From: Lachnospiraceae bacterium
Lineage (GTDB): Bacteria; Bacillota; Clostridia; Lachnospirales; Lachnospiraceae
Reading direction: 5' to 3'
Assembly: GCA_024403485.1 (NCBI GenBank)
Contig: JAKSRT010000019.1
Span: 1-32,134, forward strand
Length of the DNA: 32,134 bases
Below the pieces are notes generated by a model that ran no database searches, was not told the DNA's origin, and saw only the letters and a list, made by a program, of their open reading frames with translations. Both the position numbers and the translations under genes were made by a program. Below, in pieces: positions 1 to 8,705 of the stretch (within the stretch, counting starts at the first letter, position 1; the number at the start of each line of letters is the position of its first letter).

Positions 1-60
1 TAATGGATAGAACGGAGGCCTCCGACGCCTTTGATGCAGGTTCGATTCCTGTCGGCTGCA
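1..60 (+). tRNA. tRNA-Arg (anticodon CCG), 5' end missing
   Basis: Only the 3' part is in the window; the 5' acceptor strand and part of the D arm lie upstream. The anticodon stem is GAGGC (15-19) paired with GCCTT (27-31), the loop is 20-26, and the anticodon CCG at 22-24 reads CGG (Arg). The T arm is GCAGG/CCTGT around TTCGATT (36-52). The 3' acceptor strand is 53-59 with discriminator A at 60. No CCA follows (CTC instead), so CCA would be added after transcription. Confidence 0.9.
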
Positions 61-80
61 CTCTATAATGAGGACATTTA

Positions 81-1361
81 ATGAGCGATACTGAAAAGAA
101 GAAAAAGAAAAGAGACCATCTTTCCGTAAAAGAACGTTTTGCCATGATATGTGAAGGCATTAAGGATCTGGCCGTTTTAATAAAAGAATGGTTTACGGAT
201 TATTCAAGGTTCATTTTGCCGGTTGTTCTTTTGGCTTGTGTGGTTCTGACACTTGTTGTTGCACTTAATGCAAGAGCAAGAGTGGAAAAGGCAAGACAGC
301 AGGCTGAAGAAGCACTTATCGAATCAAAGACAGAAGTTATAGAAGTAAAAGAGGTTGAATTTGAAGTTAACGCATATCCTGAAATTAATGCGCTTATAGT
401 AGCTTATTATGATGCTATTAAAGCGGTCGATAGGGAAGCCTTAATGGAAATTCAGGGTACTCTTTCCGATACTGAAGCATTAAGGCTTCAGGCTATGGCT
501 CCTTATATTGACAGATACGACAATATAAATGTATATACAAAGCCCGGTCCCTATAAGGATACTTACATCGCATATGCCACAGTTGATGTATATTTAAAGG
601 AGCAGGAGCCTTCTACGCCCGGCCTTCAGGCATTTTATGTATGTATGACCGAAGACGGAACGTATTATATCAATACATCCGAATTGTCTGTTGAAGAATC
701 TGAATTCATAAAGAATGTCGCAGCCCAGGCGGATGTAGTCAATTTAAAGAATACCGTCAATGTGCAATACAATGACCTTATGGAAGCTGACAGAAACTTA
801 AAGAACTATTGGGCTCAGATTTCAGTAGAAATAGATTCGTCGGTAGGAGAGCAGCTTACGGAAGAGGCTGTGCTGCAGGCAAAACTGGAGCAGGAAGAAA
901 AGGAGCGGCTTGAGCAGGAAAAGCTTAATGATCCAAATTACGTTCCAGAGGAGACTGTTCCGGATATTATTAAAGTTAAGGTTAACACTCTTGTTAATGT
1001 TCGTAAGTCTGCAAGCGCAACCGCGGATAAGGTTGGAACCGCCTCTGTGGGCTCGGTGTATACCGTGCTTGAAATAATGCTGAACGGATGGACTAAAATC
1101 GACTATGACGGAATCGAAGCATATATAAAATCCGAGTTTTTGGATGAGATGGAAAACCTTGATAAATATACATCCATTGGCAAGATTAAAACTACCGATA
1201 TGCTTAATGTAAGAAGCAATCCAAGCCAATCTGCCGACAAACTTGGTGTTCTTAATGCCGGTGAGGTAGTAGAGCTTATAGAAGAAGTAAATGACTGGTC
1301 CAAGATTAAGTATAACGGCATGATCGGTTATGTAAAAACAGAGTATACAGAGAAGCAATAA
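81..1361 (+). CDS. Membrane-anchored protein with two C-terminal SH3b domains
   Basis: 426 aa. It has a lysine-rich cytosolic N-terminus, one transmembrane helix at about residues 44-62, a short charged helical stretch (63-82), and a central region (about 95-250) I do not recognise that could be an NTF2-like or dimerisation fold. An E/Q-rich linker (about 258-285) follows, then two bacterial SH3 domains (about 297-355 and 366-423), each with the LNVR/VNVR signature and a closing YIK/YVK strand. SH3b domains usually bind cell-wall peptides, and the single N-terminal anchor would place them outside the membrane; a wall-sensing or wall-attachment role is inference. The ATG at 81 follows a GAGGA ribosome binding site at 70-74 and lies only 20 bp after the tRNA. 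A strong terminator follows, so it is probably monocistronic or co-transcribed with the tRNA. Confidence 0.85.
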   Translation: MSDTEKKKKKRDHLSVKERFAMICEGIKDLAVLIKEWFTDYSRFILPVVLLACVVLTLVVALNARARVEKARQQAEEALIESKTEVIEVKEVEFEVNAYPEINALIVAYYDAIKAVDREALMEIQGTLSDTEALRLQAMAPYIDRYDNINVYTKPGPYKDTYIAYATVDVYLKEQEPSTPGLQAFYVCMTEDGTYYINTSELSVEESEFIKNVAAQADVVNLKNTVNVQYNDLMEADRNLKNYWAQISVEIDSSVGEQLTEEAVLQAKLEQEEKERLEQEKLNDPNYVPEETVPDIIKVKVNTLVNVRKSASATADKVGTASVGSVYTVLEIMLNGWTKIDYDGIEAYIKSEFLDEMENLDKYTSIGKIKTTDMLNVRSNPSQSADKLGVLNAGEVVELIEEVNDWSKIKYNGMIGYVKTEYTEKQ

Positions 1362-1380
1362 AAAAAATAAAAAAAATTTT

Positions 1381-1410
1381 GAGGCGGTATTGACCGCCTC
1401 TATTTTTTTT
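1381..1410 (+). terminator. Intrinsic terminator after the SH3b protein gene
   Basis: Perfect 8-bp stem GAGGCGGT/ACCGCCTC with a 4-nt loop (1381-1400), followed by a run of T (1401-1410, one A). Confidence 0.93.
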
Positions 1411-1436
1411 ATTATAATCATAAAAAAGCAATTTTG

Positions 1437-1452
1437 TATAATTGTATACAAT
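1437..1452 (+). promoter_or_regulatory. Probable gdhA promoter -10 with overlapping 12-bp palindrome
   Basis: TATAAT at 1437-1442 is a perfect -10 placed about 30 bp before the gdhA start; no good -35 is visible 16-18 bp upstream. Overlapping it, ATTGTATACAAT at 1441-1452 is a perfect palindrome that would sit at the transcription start, a good operator position. No regulator can be assigned from sequence. The palindrome is AT-rich, so chance is possible. Confidence 0.5.
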
Positions 1453-1471
1453 AATAAAGGAGGACATTTAC

Positions 1472-2827
1472 ATGTCATATTTAGATGAAGTATTAGATAG
1501 CGTTAAAGAAAAACACGCTAGTCAGCCTCTTTTCATCCAGGCTGTAACAGAAGTATTTGAAACTTTAAAGCCCGTTATCGAAGCTAACGAAGAACTCTAC
1601 AGAAGAGAAGCAATTCTTGAAAGACTCGTTGAGCCCGAACGTCAGATTATCTTCCGTGTTCCGTGGGTAGATGATAACGGTCAGGTACAGGTTAACACTG
1701 GTTACCGTGTACAGTTCAACTCAGCTATCGGTCCTTACAAGGGAGGTCTCAGACTTGATAAGAGCGTAAACCTTGGTATGCTTAAGTTCCTTGGCTTCGA
1801 ACAGGTATTTAAGAACTCTCTTACAACACTTCCCATGGGTGGTGGTAAAGGTGGTTGTGACTTTAACCCTAAGGGAAAGAGCGATCGCGAAATTATGAAA
1901 TTCTGCCAGAGCTTTATGACAGAGCTTTACAGACACATCGGTGCAGACACAGACGTTCCTGCAGGTGACCTTGGTACAGGCGGACGTGAAATCGGTTATA
2001 TGTTTGGTCAGTATAAGAGACTTAAGAATGTATATGAAGGCGTTCTTACAGGTAAGGGACTTTCATTTGGTGGATCTCTTGCAAGAACAGAAGCTACCGG
2101 TTACGGTCTTCTTTACTTCACCAAGGAAATGCTTGAATGCAATGGCAAGGACATTAAGGGTATGACAGCTACAGTTTCCGGTTCAGGTAACGTTGCTATC
2201 TACGCTATCCAGAAGGCTGAACAGATGGGTGTTAAGACACTTGCTTGTTCCGATCGTAAGGGCTGGATTTATGATCCCGACGGAATCGACTACAAGATTC
2301 TTAAGGATATCAAGGAAGTTAAGAGAACAAGCCTTGAAGAATATGTTAAGGTTAGACCCAATGCAAAGTATACTGCAAAGGCTGAAGGCGATAACATGGA
2401 CCACGGTGTATGGACTGTTAAGGCTGATATCGCTCTTCCTTGCGGACGTGAAAATACTATCGATATCGAAGATGCTAAGAACCTTGTTGCTAACGGCGTT
2501 ATCGCAGTTGCAGAAGGTGCTAACATGCCTACCACTATCGAAGCTACAAAGTACTTCCAGGCTAACGGCGTAATGTTCGCTCCCGGTAAGGCTTCTAACG
2601 CAGGTGGTGTTGCTACATCCGGTCTTGAAATGAGCCAGAACTCCGAAAGACTTAGCTGGTCCTTCGAAGAGGTTGATTCTAAGCTTCATGACATCATGGT
2701 TAGCATTTTCCACGCAGCTGACGATGCAGCTAAGAAGTATGGTATGGAAGGCAACTATGTAGCAGGTGCTAACATTGCCGGCTTCGAAAAGGTTGTAAAT
2801 GCTATGCTTGCACAGGGTGTATGCTAA
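1472..2827 (+). CDS. gdhA: NADP-specific glutamate dehydrogenase
   Basis: 451 aa, the usual length for hexameric bacterial GdhA. It catalyses reductive amination of 2-oxoglutarate with ammonia to glutamate, a main ammonium-assimilation route in rumen and gut clostridia. Visible signatures are the substrate-binding lysines in GPYKGG and PMGGGKGG (K126), catalytic aspartate D166 in PAGDLGTGGRE, the Rossmann motif SGSGNVA (about 236-242), and the C-terminal stretch PGKASNAGGVATSG. Preference for NADP is inferred from similarity to GdhA rather than to catabolic GDHs. An upstream in-frame TTG at 1442 is rejected: the ATG at 1472 has a full AAAGGAGGA site at 1457-1465. Codon use looks strongly biased, as expected for a highly expressed gene. 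Flanked by terminators on both sides, so monocistronic. Confidence 0.97.
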   Translation: MSYLDEVLDSVKEKHASQPLFIQAVTEVFETLKPVIEANEELYRREAILERLVEPERQIIFRVPWVDDNGQVQVNTGYRVQFNSAIGPYKGGLRLDKSVNLGMLKFLGFEQVFKNSLTTLPMGGGKGGCDFNPKGKSDREIMKFCQSFMTELYRHIGADTDVPAGDLGTGGREIGYMFGQYKRLKNVYEGVLTGKGLSFGGSLARTEATGYGLLYFTKEMLECNGKDIKGMTATVSGSGNVAIYAIQKAEQMGVKTLACSDRKGWIYDPDGIDYKILKDIKEVKRTSLEEYVKVRPNAKYTAKAEGDNMDHGVWTVKADIALPCGRENTIDIEDAKNLVANGVIAVAEGANMPTTIEATKYFQANGVMFAPGKASNAGGVATSGLEMSQNSERLSWSFEEVDSKLHDIMVSIFHAADDAAKKYGMEGNYVAGANIAGFEKVVNAMLAQGVC

Positions 2828-2893
2828 TCGTTGGATACAATCCGATAATAAGCCCACACTGAAACGTGGTGTGAGAGCAACAGAGACAATAAT

Positions 2894-2925
2894 AAAGGGT
2901 AGTGCCTTTTGGCACTACCCTTTTT
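2894..2925. terminator. Bidirectional terminator between gdhA and the nucleoside transporter operon
   Basis: A 10-bp stem GGGTAGTGCC/GGCACTACCC with loop TTTT, flanked by AAA on the left and TTTTT on the right. It ends gdhA on the plus strand and, with a shorter T tract, could also serve the convergent minus-strand operon that ends at 2974. Confidence 0.9.
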
Positions 2926-2973
2926 GTGACATATTTCATCTGTTGATTGCAGATTAATAAATATTTTAACCAC

Positions 2974-3915
2974 CTATCTGGTTCCTTTGTCGTAAGGAAT
3001 ACCTTCGGCTTTGGGAGCTCTGGATTTTCCTGAAGTAAAGGCAAGAACAATAAGTGAAATCAGGTAAGGAAGCATATTGTATATACCGCTTGGAATGTTC
3101 AATGCCTTAAGGAAATCAATTCCTGCATAGACATTGGACAATGCTCTGAATAAACCAAAGAGGAGAGCTGCCAGGCCGATTTTTGTAGGTTTCCACTGAC
3201 CGAAAATCATAACAGCCAATGCAAGGAAACCAAAACCCGCAACACCACATTCAAACTTCCATTCACTTACACCTGCCGTAATGTAGCAGATACCGCCGAG
3301 ACCGCCGAGTACACCGGAAATAAGGACACCGGCCCAGCGCATGAGATAAACGTTAATACCTACCGAATCGGCTGCCTGAGGGTGCTCACCGCAAGCCATA
3401 AGACGTAATCCGAATTTGGTTTTGTATAAAACAACATAGGCAGCAATAAGAGCAATTACTGCAATGGCCATGAACCAGGAAAATTCAAATCCGTTTATAT
3501 TTACAATAAAGGCTTTTTTCTGGGTTCCGTATTCAATATTTGATGAAACGTCATCAGGATTGGAAGCAGTATTTATCGCTTTTACGATAATCGTAGCTGC
3601 TGCGACACCGAGCATATTCATTGCGGTACCTATAATTGTCTGATCGGCTTTTAAATTGATGCAGGCAAAGGCAAGCAGAACCGAATAAATAAGTCCGGCG
3701 GCAAGACTGGCCAGTATAACAATAACAATAATGGTTATTGCTGAAGCATTTGGTGACATGAATCTCATTGCGAGCGCACCACCAAGTGCACCCATAACCA
3801 TTATTCCTTCAAGTCCAAGGTTAATAACTCCGGAGTGTTCCGAGAAACATCCGCCAAGAGCAACCAGGGTAAGGATAGCAGCAAAGAGGATTGTATATTG
3901 TAAAAGAAGCAACAT
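2974..3915 (-). CDS. nupQ: Nucleoside ABC transporter permease, second subunit (NupQ/YufQ-like)
   Basis: 313 aa, very hydrophobic, with about eight to nine membrane segments. It belongs to the BPD_transp_2 type found in ribose, branched-chain amino acid and BMP-type nucleoside importers. A conserved early block GVINLGLEGIMVMGA and the cytosolic loop FGLRLMACGEHPQAADSVGI, which contacts the ATPase, are visible. The start is set at 3915, not further upstream: the ATG overlaps the stop of the preceding permease by one base (TAATG) and has AGGAGGT 8 nt upstream. This points to translational coupling and equal amounts of both permeases. Last gene of the minus-strand operon. Nucleoside specificity comes from the family and from the adjacent udk-tdk genes. 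Confidence 0.9.
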   Translation of the reverse strand: MLLLLQYTILFAAILTLVALGGCFSEHSGVINLGLEGIMVMGALGGALAMRFMSPNASAITIIVIVILASLAAGLIYSVLLAFACINLKADQTIIGTAMNMLGVAAATIIVKAINTASNPDDVSSNIEYGTQKKAFIVNINGFEFSWFMAIAVIALIAAYVVLYKTKFGLRLMACGEHPQAADSVGINVYLMRWAGVLISGVLGGLGGICYITAGVSEWKFECGVAGFGFLALAVMIFGQWKPTKIGLAALLFGLFRALSNVYAGIDFLKALNIPSGIYNMLPYLISLIVLAFTSGKSRAPKAEGIPYDKGTR

Positions 3916-5039
3916 TACTGTGTACCTCCTTTCTTGCTTAATCCCTTTTTCAGGAAGTATTTCATAAGTCCTACGAATCCGCAAAGATAAACAATAAGAG
4001 CGGAGATAAGATCGGATATCTGTGAACAGTAAATCTTTAAATCAACATTGGCTCCGCCGTTTGTGATGTGCTGAATAAAGTAAGCCGCGAATATTGTGCC
4101 GATAGGATTAAGCCCGCCTAAAAAGGCTGCTGCGATACCGTTAAAGCCCATTGCGGGAACACTTGACTGAGATGTTGACCATTGCTCGAATCCTGTCTGG
4201 AAAAGGAATGATGCTGCAAGACCTGCCAGGGCACCACCGATGGCCAGTGTAAGTATTACATTTCTTTTTTCTGCCATTCCGGCGTATTTTGCTGCGTTTT
4301 TATTATAACCGGTTGCCTTTAACTCATATCCGAGTTTTGTTTTTTCAAGTAAAACCCAAATAACAACGGCAATGATAATTGATAATATAAGAGCAATTCC
4401 GATGTAAGTATTTCCGGGGAAAAGCTTATTTAAGCCCATCTGGGGAAGGAGAGCTTTCTGTCCTTTTGACTTAAGTGAAAAGGTATAGGGACTGGCTTCT
4501 TCCTTTACTCCGGCAAGAATCATATTTGTGAGATACAAACCTATCCAGTTCAGCATGATACCGGATATAACTTCATTTACATTGCAGTATGATTTTAAGA
4601 GACCGGATATAACGCCCCATAAAGCTCCTGCAATCATGGCAAGAAGCATACAGGGAAGCCAGTGCCAGTGAAGTGAAAGAGCTGCATATAAGCAGGCGCA
4701 GGTGCCTACGACATACTGTCCTGCAACACCGATATTAAAGAGCCCAACTTTATAAGCAAACAGTACTGAAAGAGAACACATTAACAGGGGTGCGGTTTTT
4801 ACAAGGGTATTACCGAGATATTTAAGCTTAAGGCTGGCGCTTGAATAGGCAAAGAAGTTCTTTGCTACAGCCAGAATAGCACCGAAGGCTCCTCTTGGAT
4901 TAATAAACAGTAATACGATGTATCCGATAAACATACCAAGAAGAATACATATCAGAGAAGCAAGCAAGGCCTGAAAACCTTCATTTTGAAGAATGGATTT
5001 GTCTGAGTTTTTGTTTTTGATATTTTTTGTTTTTTCCAT
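3915..5039 (-). CDS. nupP: Nucleoside ABC transporter permease, first subunit (NupP/YufP-like)
   Basis: 374 aa. A hydrophilic, Lys/Asn-rich N-terminus (about 25 residues) precedes about eight membrane segments. The block VGLFNIGVAGQYVVGT matches the conserved region of this permease family, and the loop LGYELKATGYNKNAAKYAGM is the coupling loop to the ATPase. The ATG at 5039 overlaps the nupO stop by one base (TAATG) with GGAGGA upstream, the same arrangement as at the nupP/nupQ junction. It forms the membrane channel with NupQ for import of nucleosides delivered by the lipoprotein NupN. Confidence 0.9.
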   Translation of the reverse strand: MEKTKNIKNKNSDKSILQNEGFQALLASLICILLGMFIGYIVLLFINPRGAFGAILAVAKNFFAYSSASLKLKYLGNTLVKTAPLLMCSLSVLFAYKVGLFNIGVAGQYVVGTCACLYAALSLHWHWLPCMLLAMIAGALWGVISGLLKSYCNVNEVISGIMLNWIGLYLTNMILAGVKEEASPYTFSLKSKGQKALLPQMGLNKLFPGNTYIGIALILSIIIAVVIWVLLEKTKLGYELKATGYNKNAAKYAGMAEKRNVILTLAIGGALAGLAASFLFQTGFEQWSTSQSSVPAMGFNGIAAAFLGGLNPIGTIFAAYFIQHITNGGANVDLKIYCSQISDLISALIVYLCGFVGLMKYFLKKGLSKKGGTQ

Positions 5040-6592
5040 TATTCAGACTCCTCCTTTCTTTTTGCACCGGCCATGTAAAGACCAAGTTCTTCTTCGGTTG
5101 TGGTTTTTGGATCGAGTTCGCCGACTATTTCACCTTCATACATAACAAGAATTCTGTCCGGAACGTCCATTACTTCATCAAGCTCGAGAGATACAAGAAG
5201 TACAGCTTTTCCGGCATCTCGCTGAGCAACAAGCTGCTTATGAATAAATTCAATGGCACCTACGTCAAGTCCTCGGGTAGGCTGAACGGCAATTAACAGA
5301 TTGGGTGCCTTGTCAATTTCACGGGCAATAATAGCTTTCTGCTGGTTACCGCCGGACATTGAACGGGTAATTGTTGAGGCCCCCTGTCCTGAACGTACAT
5401 CGTACTCATCAATAAGTCGTTCTGCATAAGTTCTGATATTATCACGCTTTAAGAATCCGAGTTTGTCGGTGAATTCGGGCTCGAAGTATCTTTGAAGCAC
5501 AAGGTTGTCCTCAAGAGAGTAGTCAAGAACCAAACCATGTTTATGTCTGTCTTCGGGAATGTGGCTCATTCCTTTGAGACTTCGTTCACGAATAGAGGCT
5601 TTTGATATATCTTCACCGCATAGAGTTATCTTGCCGCTGACAGCAGGTTCCAAACCTGAGAGGGCATGAATAAATTCGGTCTGACCGTTGCCGTCAATTC
5701 CCGCGATACAAACGATTTCTCCGGCACGAACATTGAGTGATACATTTTTAACGGCATTGTTATTGTGTACCTTTGAAGCCACGGTGAGATTTTCGATTTT
5801 TAATATGTCTTCTCCGGGAGTGGCGGGTTTCTTTTCTACATGAAAATTAACATCTCGACCGACCATCATGGAAGAAAGTTCAGCCATGGTAGTATCTTTG
5901 GTGTTAACGGTTCCTATGTATTTTCCTTTTCTCAGAACGCTGCAGCGGTCTGCAACAGCCATAATTTCCTGAAGCTTATGAGAAATGAAAAGGATGCTCT
6001 TGCCTTCTTTGGCAAGGTTCTTGAGAATCTGCATAAGTTCGGATATTTCCTGAGGAGTTAAAACCGCAGTGGGCTCGTCGAAAATAAGTATCTCATTGTC
6101 ACGATATAACATTTTCAATATTTCGGTACGCTGCTGCATACCTACGGTAATATCCTCGATAAGAGCATCGGGGTCTATTTTTAATCCGTAGTGTTCCGAC
6201 AACTCAAGCACTTTCTTTCGCGCGGCACTTTTCTGCAGGAATCCCATTTTGTTGGGCTCTACACCAAGAATAATATTGTCGAGAACAGTGAAACATTCTA
6301 CCAGCTTAAAGTGCTGGTGAACCATGCCTATTCCAAGATCATTGGCATCGTTGGGATTGTTGATCTTTACTTCTTTGCCGTTCTTTTTGATTATGCCTTC
6401 TTCCGGCTGATAAAGACCGAACAATACACTCATCAACGTTGATTTGCCGGCACCGTTCTCACCCAGAAGAGCGTGAATCTCGCCTTTTTTCAGTTGAAGA
6501 GTAATGTTATCGTTGGCAATGATACCGGGAAAACGCTTGGTAATATTTAGCATTTCAATTGCATAACTGTTTTCCAAGTTTGTGTTTTCCAA
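5039..6592 (-). CDS. nupO: Nucleoside ABC transporter ATP-binding protein, two fused ATPase domains (NupO/YufO-like)
   Basis: 517 aa, tandem ABC ATPase as in sugar and nucleoside importers. The first domain has Walker A GENGAGKST (about 44-52) and Walker B ILIFDEPTAVLTP. The second has a degenerate Walker A (GIDGNGQTE, no GKS/T), signature SGGNQQK and a weak Walker B (LLIAVQPTRGLD, Q in place of DE). Degenerate second sites are typical of this family. The start is TTG at 6592, supported by GAGAGG about 8 nt upstream; the first in-frame ATG is at codon 14, inside the conserved N-terminus. A terminator hairpin lies just upstream (6626-6663), so its expression probably depends on read-through from nupN. 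Confidence 0.9.
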   Translation of the reverse strand: MENTNLENSYAIEMLNITKRFPGIIANDNITLQLKKGEIHALLGENGAGKSTLMSVLFGLYQPEEGIIKKNGKEVKINNPNDANDLGIGMVHQHFKLVECFTVLDNIILGVEPNKMGFLQKSAARKKVLELSEHYGLKIDPDALIEDITVGMQQRTEILKMLYRDNEILIFDEPTAVLTPQEISELMQILKNLAKEGKSILFISHKLQEIMAVADRCSVLRKGKYIGTVNTKDTTMAELSSMMVGRDVNFHVEKKPATPGEDILKIENLTVASKVHNNNAVKNVSLNVRAGEIVCIAGIDGNGQTEFIHALSGLEPAVSGKITLCGEDISKASIRERSLKGMSHIPEDRHKHGLVLDYSLEDNLVLQRYFEPEFTDKLGFLKRDNIRTYAERLIDEYDVRSGQGASTITRSMSGGNQQKAIIAREIDKAPNLLIAVQPTRGLDVGAIEFIHKQLVAQRDAGKAVLLVSLELDEVMDVPDRILVMYEGEIVGELDPKTTTEEELGLYMAGAKRKEESE

Positions 6593-6625
6593 AAGTGAAG
6601 CCTCTCTTTCATTGTATAAATAATG

Positions 6626-6663
6626 AGAAAAAAACGGGCAAACGAACGGATTCGCTTGCCCGT
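6626..6663 (-). terminator. Intra-operon terminator between nupN and nupO
   Basis: Read on the minus strand, the arms 6651-6663 and 6634-6646 pair over 13 bp (one G-U) around a 4-nt loop, followed by seven T residues (6633-6627). It lies between the lipoprotein gene and the ATPase gene, so it probably lets only part of the transcripts continue and keeps the binding protein in excess. Confidence 0.85.
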
Positions 6664-6701
6664 AAGTATCATTTAGTAAGTATATAAATTACTAAGATAT
6701 A

Positions 6702-7877
6702 TTATTTAAGGTTTCCTAACCATTCAACGGTTACTGCTGTAGTAGCAGGTTCTGCGCTAAGATCGTTGGATACCTTAACTGAACCGTCATACATAGACTT
6801 TACAAGAGCCTTGTAATCATCCTGTGTGAAGCCGTCAGCCCACTGTGTTGTATCCATGGGAATCTGAACATAGTTAAGAGTAGGATCATCGCCTGATACA
6901 AGACCAAGAGTAGTGATCTGTCCCTTATACTTATCCCAGTTACCGTTCTTGATGATATCTGTAAGAGTATCATAGGTTGTAGGATAAAGACCCTTCATAG
7001 CGGAAGTAACGGTCATACCTGCACCGAACTTGCCATCAATAATAGCAGCCTGGTCAACGTCAACACCGATAACCTTACCGCCAACCTTCTGAGCAGCTTC
7101 GCCGGCTGATGTGAAGATACCGCCACCGCAAGCAAATACAACTTCTGTACCATCTGCATACCATGTATCCATAGCAGCTGTAATATCAGCATCGCCGTAG
7201 AACTGGTTGCCGTATGCATACTTCATTTCGGTTGTAATACCAAGTTCAGCAGATGCAGCATCAACACCCTGTACGAAACCGTAACCGAATCTCATAACTG
7301 CGGGAACTGCCATACCACCTAAGAAACCTAACTTGGTGTAACCTAACTTAACTGTAGTGTATCCAGCCATGTAACCGGAAAGTTCTTCCTGGTAAATTGC
7401 GCTGTATACGTTGTCTGAATAGTAGTAATCCTTTAAGTTCCAGTTTGCAGGATTGTAATCGTAAGATTCACCCTTTGCTGCAACACCGGCTTCAAGAATG
7501 TCGCCTGCTGCAACGTCAAGTGCTACAAACTTAACATTGGGATATGATTCGGAAGCTTCTACAATAGCACCACCGAAAGCGTAACCGGGCATAACAATTA
7601 CATTGTATCCGTCGTCAACTGCCTTTTCGATCATTGCTACACGTTCTGCGGTAGAGTCACCGGTAGGCTTGAAGTAAGAGAAATCAAGACCGTTTGCTTC
7701 ACAGAATGCCTTACAAGCTTCATATGTTGTCTGGTTGAAAGACTGGTCAGTGATATCGCCGTAGTCGGTAATCATTGCTACACGATAACCATCGCCACCC
7801 TTAGCATCAGATCCGCCACATGCACAAAGGGAAAGAATCATGCAAAGTGCAAGAGCGAGGGATAAAAACTTCTTCAT
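6702..7877 (-). CDS. nupN: Nucleoside-binding lipoprotein, BMP/PnrA family (NupN/BmpA-like)
   Basis: 391 aa. A lipoprotein signal peptide (MKKFLSLALALCMILSLCAC) ends in a lipobox-like LCAC with C20 as the lipidated residue. The mature part has the BMP-family start VAMITDYGDITDQSFNQ, then GDSTAERVAMIEKAVDDGYN and the conserved DVDQAA block. This family (Treponema PnrA, Lactococcus BmpA) binds purine and pyrimidine nucleosides. An upstream in-frame codon would add 26 residues, but the ATG at 7877 has AGGAGGATC at the right distance and begins the signal peptide. First gene of the transporter operon, driven by the promoter at 7927-7955. Confidence 0.93.
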   Translation of the reverse strand: MKKFLSLALALCMILSLCACGGSDAKGGDGYRVAMITDYGDITDQSFNQTTYEACKAFCEANGLDFSYFKPTGDSTAERVAMIEKAVDDGYNVIVMPGYAFGGAIVEASESYPNVKFVALDVAAGDILEAGVAAKGESYDYNPANWNLKDYYYSDNVYSAIYQEELSGYMAGYTTVKLGYTKLGFLGGMAVPAVMRFGYGFVQGVDAASAELGITTEMKYAYGNQFYGDADITAAMDTWYADGTEVVFACGGGIFTSAGEAAQKVGGKVIGVDVDQAAIIDGKFGAGMTVTSAMKGLYPTTYDTLTDIIKNGNWDKYKGQITTLGLVSGDDPTLNYVQIPMDTTQWADGFTQDDYKALVKSMYDGSVKVSNDLSAEPATTAVTVEWLGNLK

Positions 7878-7926
7878 AATGAAGATCCTCCTAAAAATAA
7901 AATATTGTGGACTGTTCCACGCGAGA

Positions 7927-7955
7927 ATTATAGCATTGAGCCTCCTATTTTTCAA
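7927..7955 (-). promoter_or_regulatory. Sigma-A promoter of the nup operon
   Basis: Read on the minus strand: TTGAAA (7955-7950), 17-bp spacer, TATAAT (7932-7927). Predicted start near 7920 gives a leader of about 43 nt before the nupN ATG at 7877. Confidence 0.85.
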
Positions 7956-8045
7956 TAAGGTACGAATAAATAGTAGTAGTTTATTTTTACAAAATATGGT
8001 AATATCATTTTGTTTAAAACACTAAATATGGGGGTGTTATGTAAA

Positions 8046-8705
8046 GTGAATAGCGATAAATCATCAGAATTAAATGAAAAGGTTCTGGTTATCGGCATAG
8101 CCGGGGGGACCGGAAGCGGCAAAACGACCATAACACGCCGCCTTTCAGAGCGCTTTGGCGAAGATGTCAGCATTATCAGACATGACAATTATTACAAAGC
8201 TCACCATGACATGCCTTACGAAGAGCGCTGCAAACTGAATTACGACCATCCGGATTCGCTTGATACGTATCTGATGGTGGAGGATATACGAAAACTTAAA
8301 AAATTCGAATCGATTCAGTGTCCTGTTTATGATTTTACGGTCCATGACAGAAGTGATAAGGTGGAAACCATTAAGCCGGCAAAGGTTCTTGTTGTTGACG
8401 GAATTCTGATTCTTTCGGACCCGGAACTGTGCAAAGAAATGGATATTAAAATTTTCGTGGATACGGATGCGGACGTAAGAATTTTAAGACGTATCATAAG
8501 AGATGTTAAAAAGCGTGGAAGAAGTTTGGACAGTGTTGTAGAACAGTATTTATCCACTGTTAAACCAATGCATGAAATGTACGTGGAACCAAGCAAAAAG
8601 AACGCGGATATTATTATTCCGGAGGGCGGCAGAAATATGGTGGCCCTTGATATGCTTTTTGAAAGAGTTTCAGCTCATCTGAAAAAGGGAAAAGAAAATG
8701 GCTAA
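8046..8705 (+). CDS. udk: Uridine kinase
   Basis: 219 aa. It phosphorylates uridine and cytidine to UMP and CMP with ATP or GTP. P-loop GGTGSGKTT at about 20-28, followed by the substrate loop HDNYYKAHHDMPYEER and the family motif NYDHPDSLDT. A second kinase segment, FVDTDADVRILRRIIRDVKKRGR, carries the lid arginines. Start chosen at GTG 8046, preceded by a G-rich ribosome site (GGGGGTG, 8030-8036) 9 nt upstream; ATG 8028 and TTG 8010 are in frame but lack a site and would exceed family length. The gene overlaps tdk by 8 bp. It is divergent from the nucleoside transporter, which fits a salvage role. Confidence 0.93.
   Translation: MNSDKSSELNEKVLVIGIAGGTGSGKTTITRRLSERFGEDVSIIRHDNYYKAHHDMPYEERCKLNYDHPDSLDTYLMVEDIRKLKKFESIQCPVYDFTVHDRSDKVETIKPAKVLVVDGILILSDPELCKEMDIKIFVDTDADVRILRRIIRDVKKRGRSLDSVVEQYLSTVKPMHEMYVEPSKKNADIIIPEGGRNMVALDMLFERVSAHLKKGKENG

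Noticed and set aside
1442..1471. TTG start ten codons upstream for gdhA
   Set aside because: It overlaps the promoter palindrome and -10; the ATG at 1472 has a strong ribosome site.
822..1478. 218-codon frame on the minus strand opposite the SH3b gene
   Set aside because: Antisense shadow of a well-supported gene; crosses its terminator and lacks a ribosome site.
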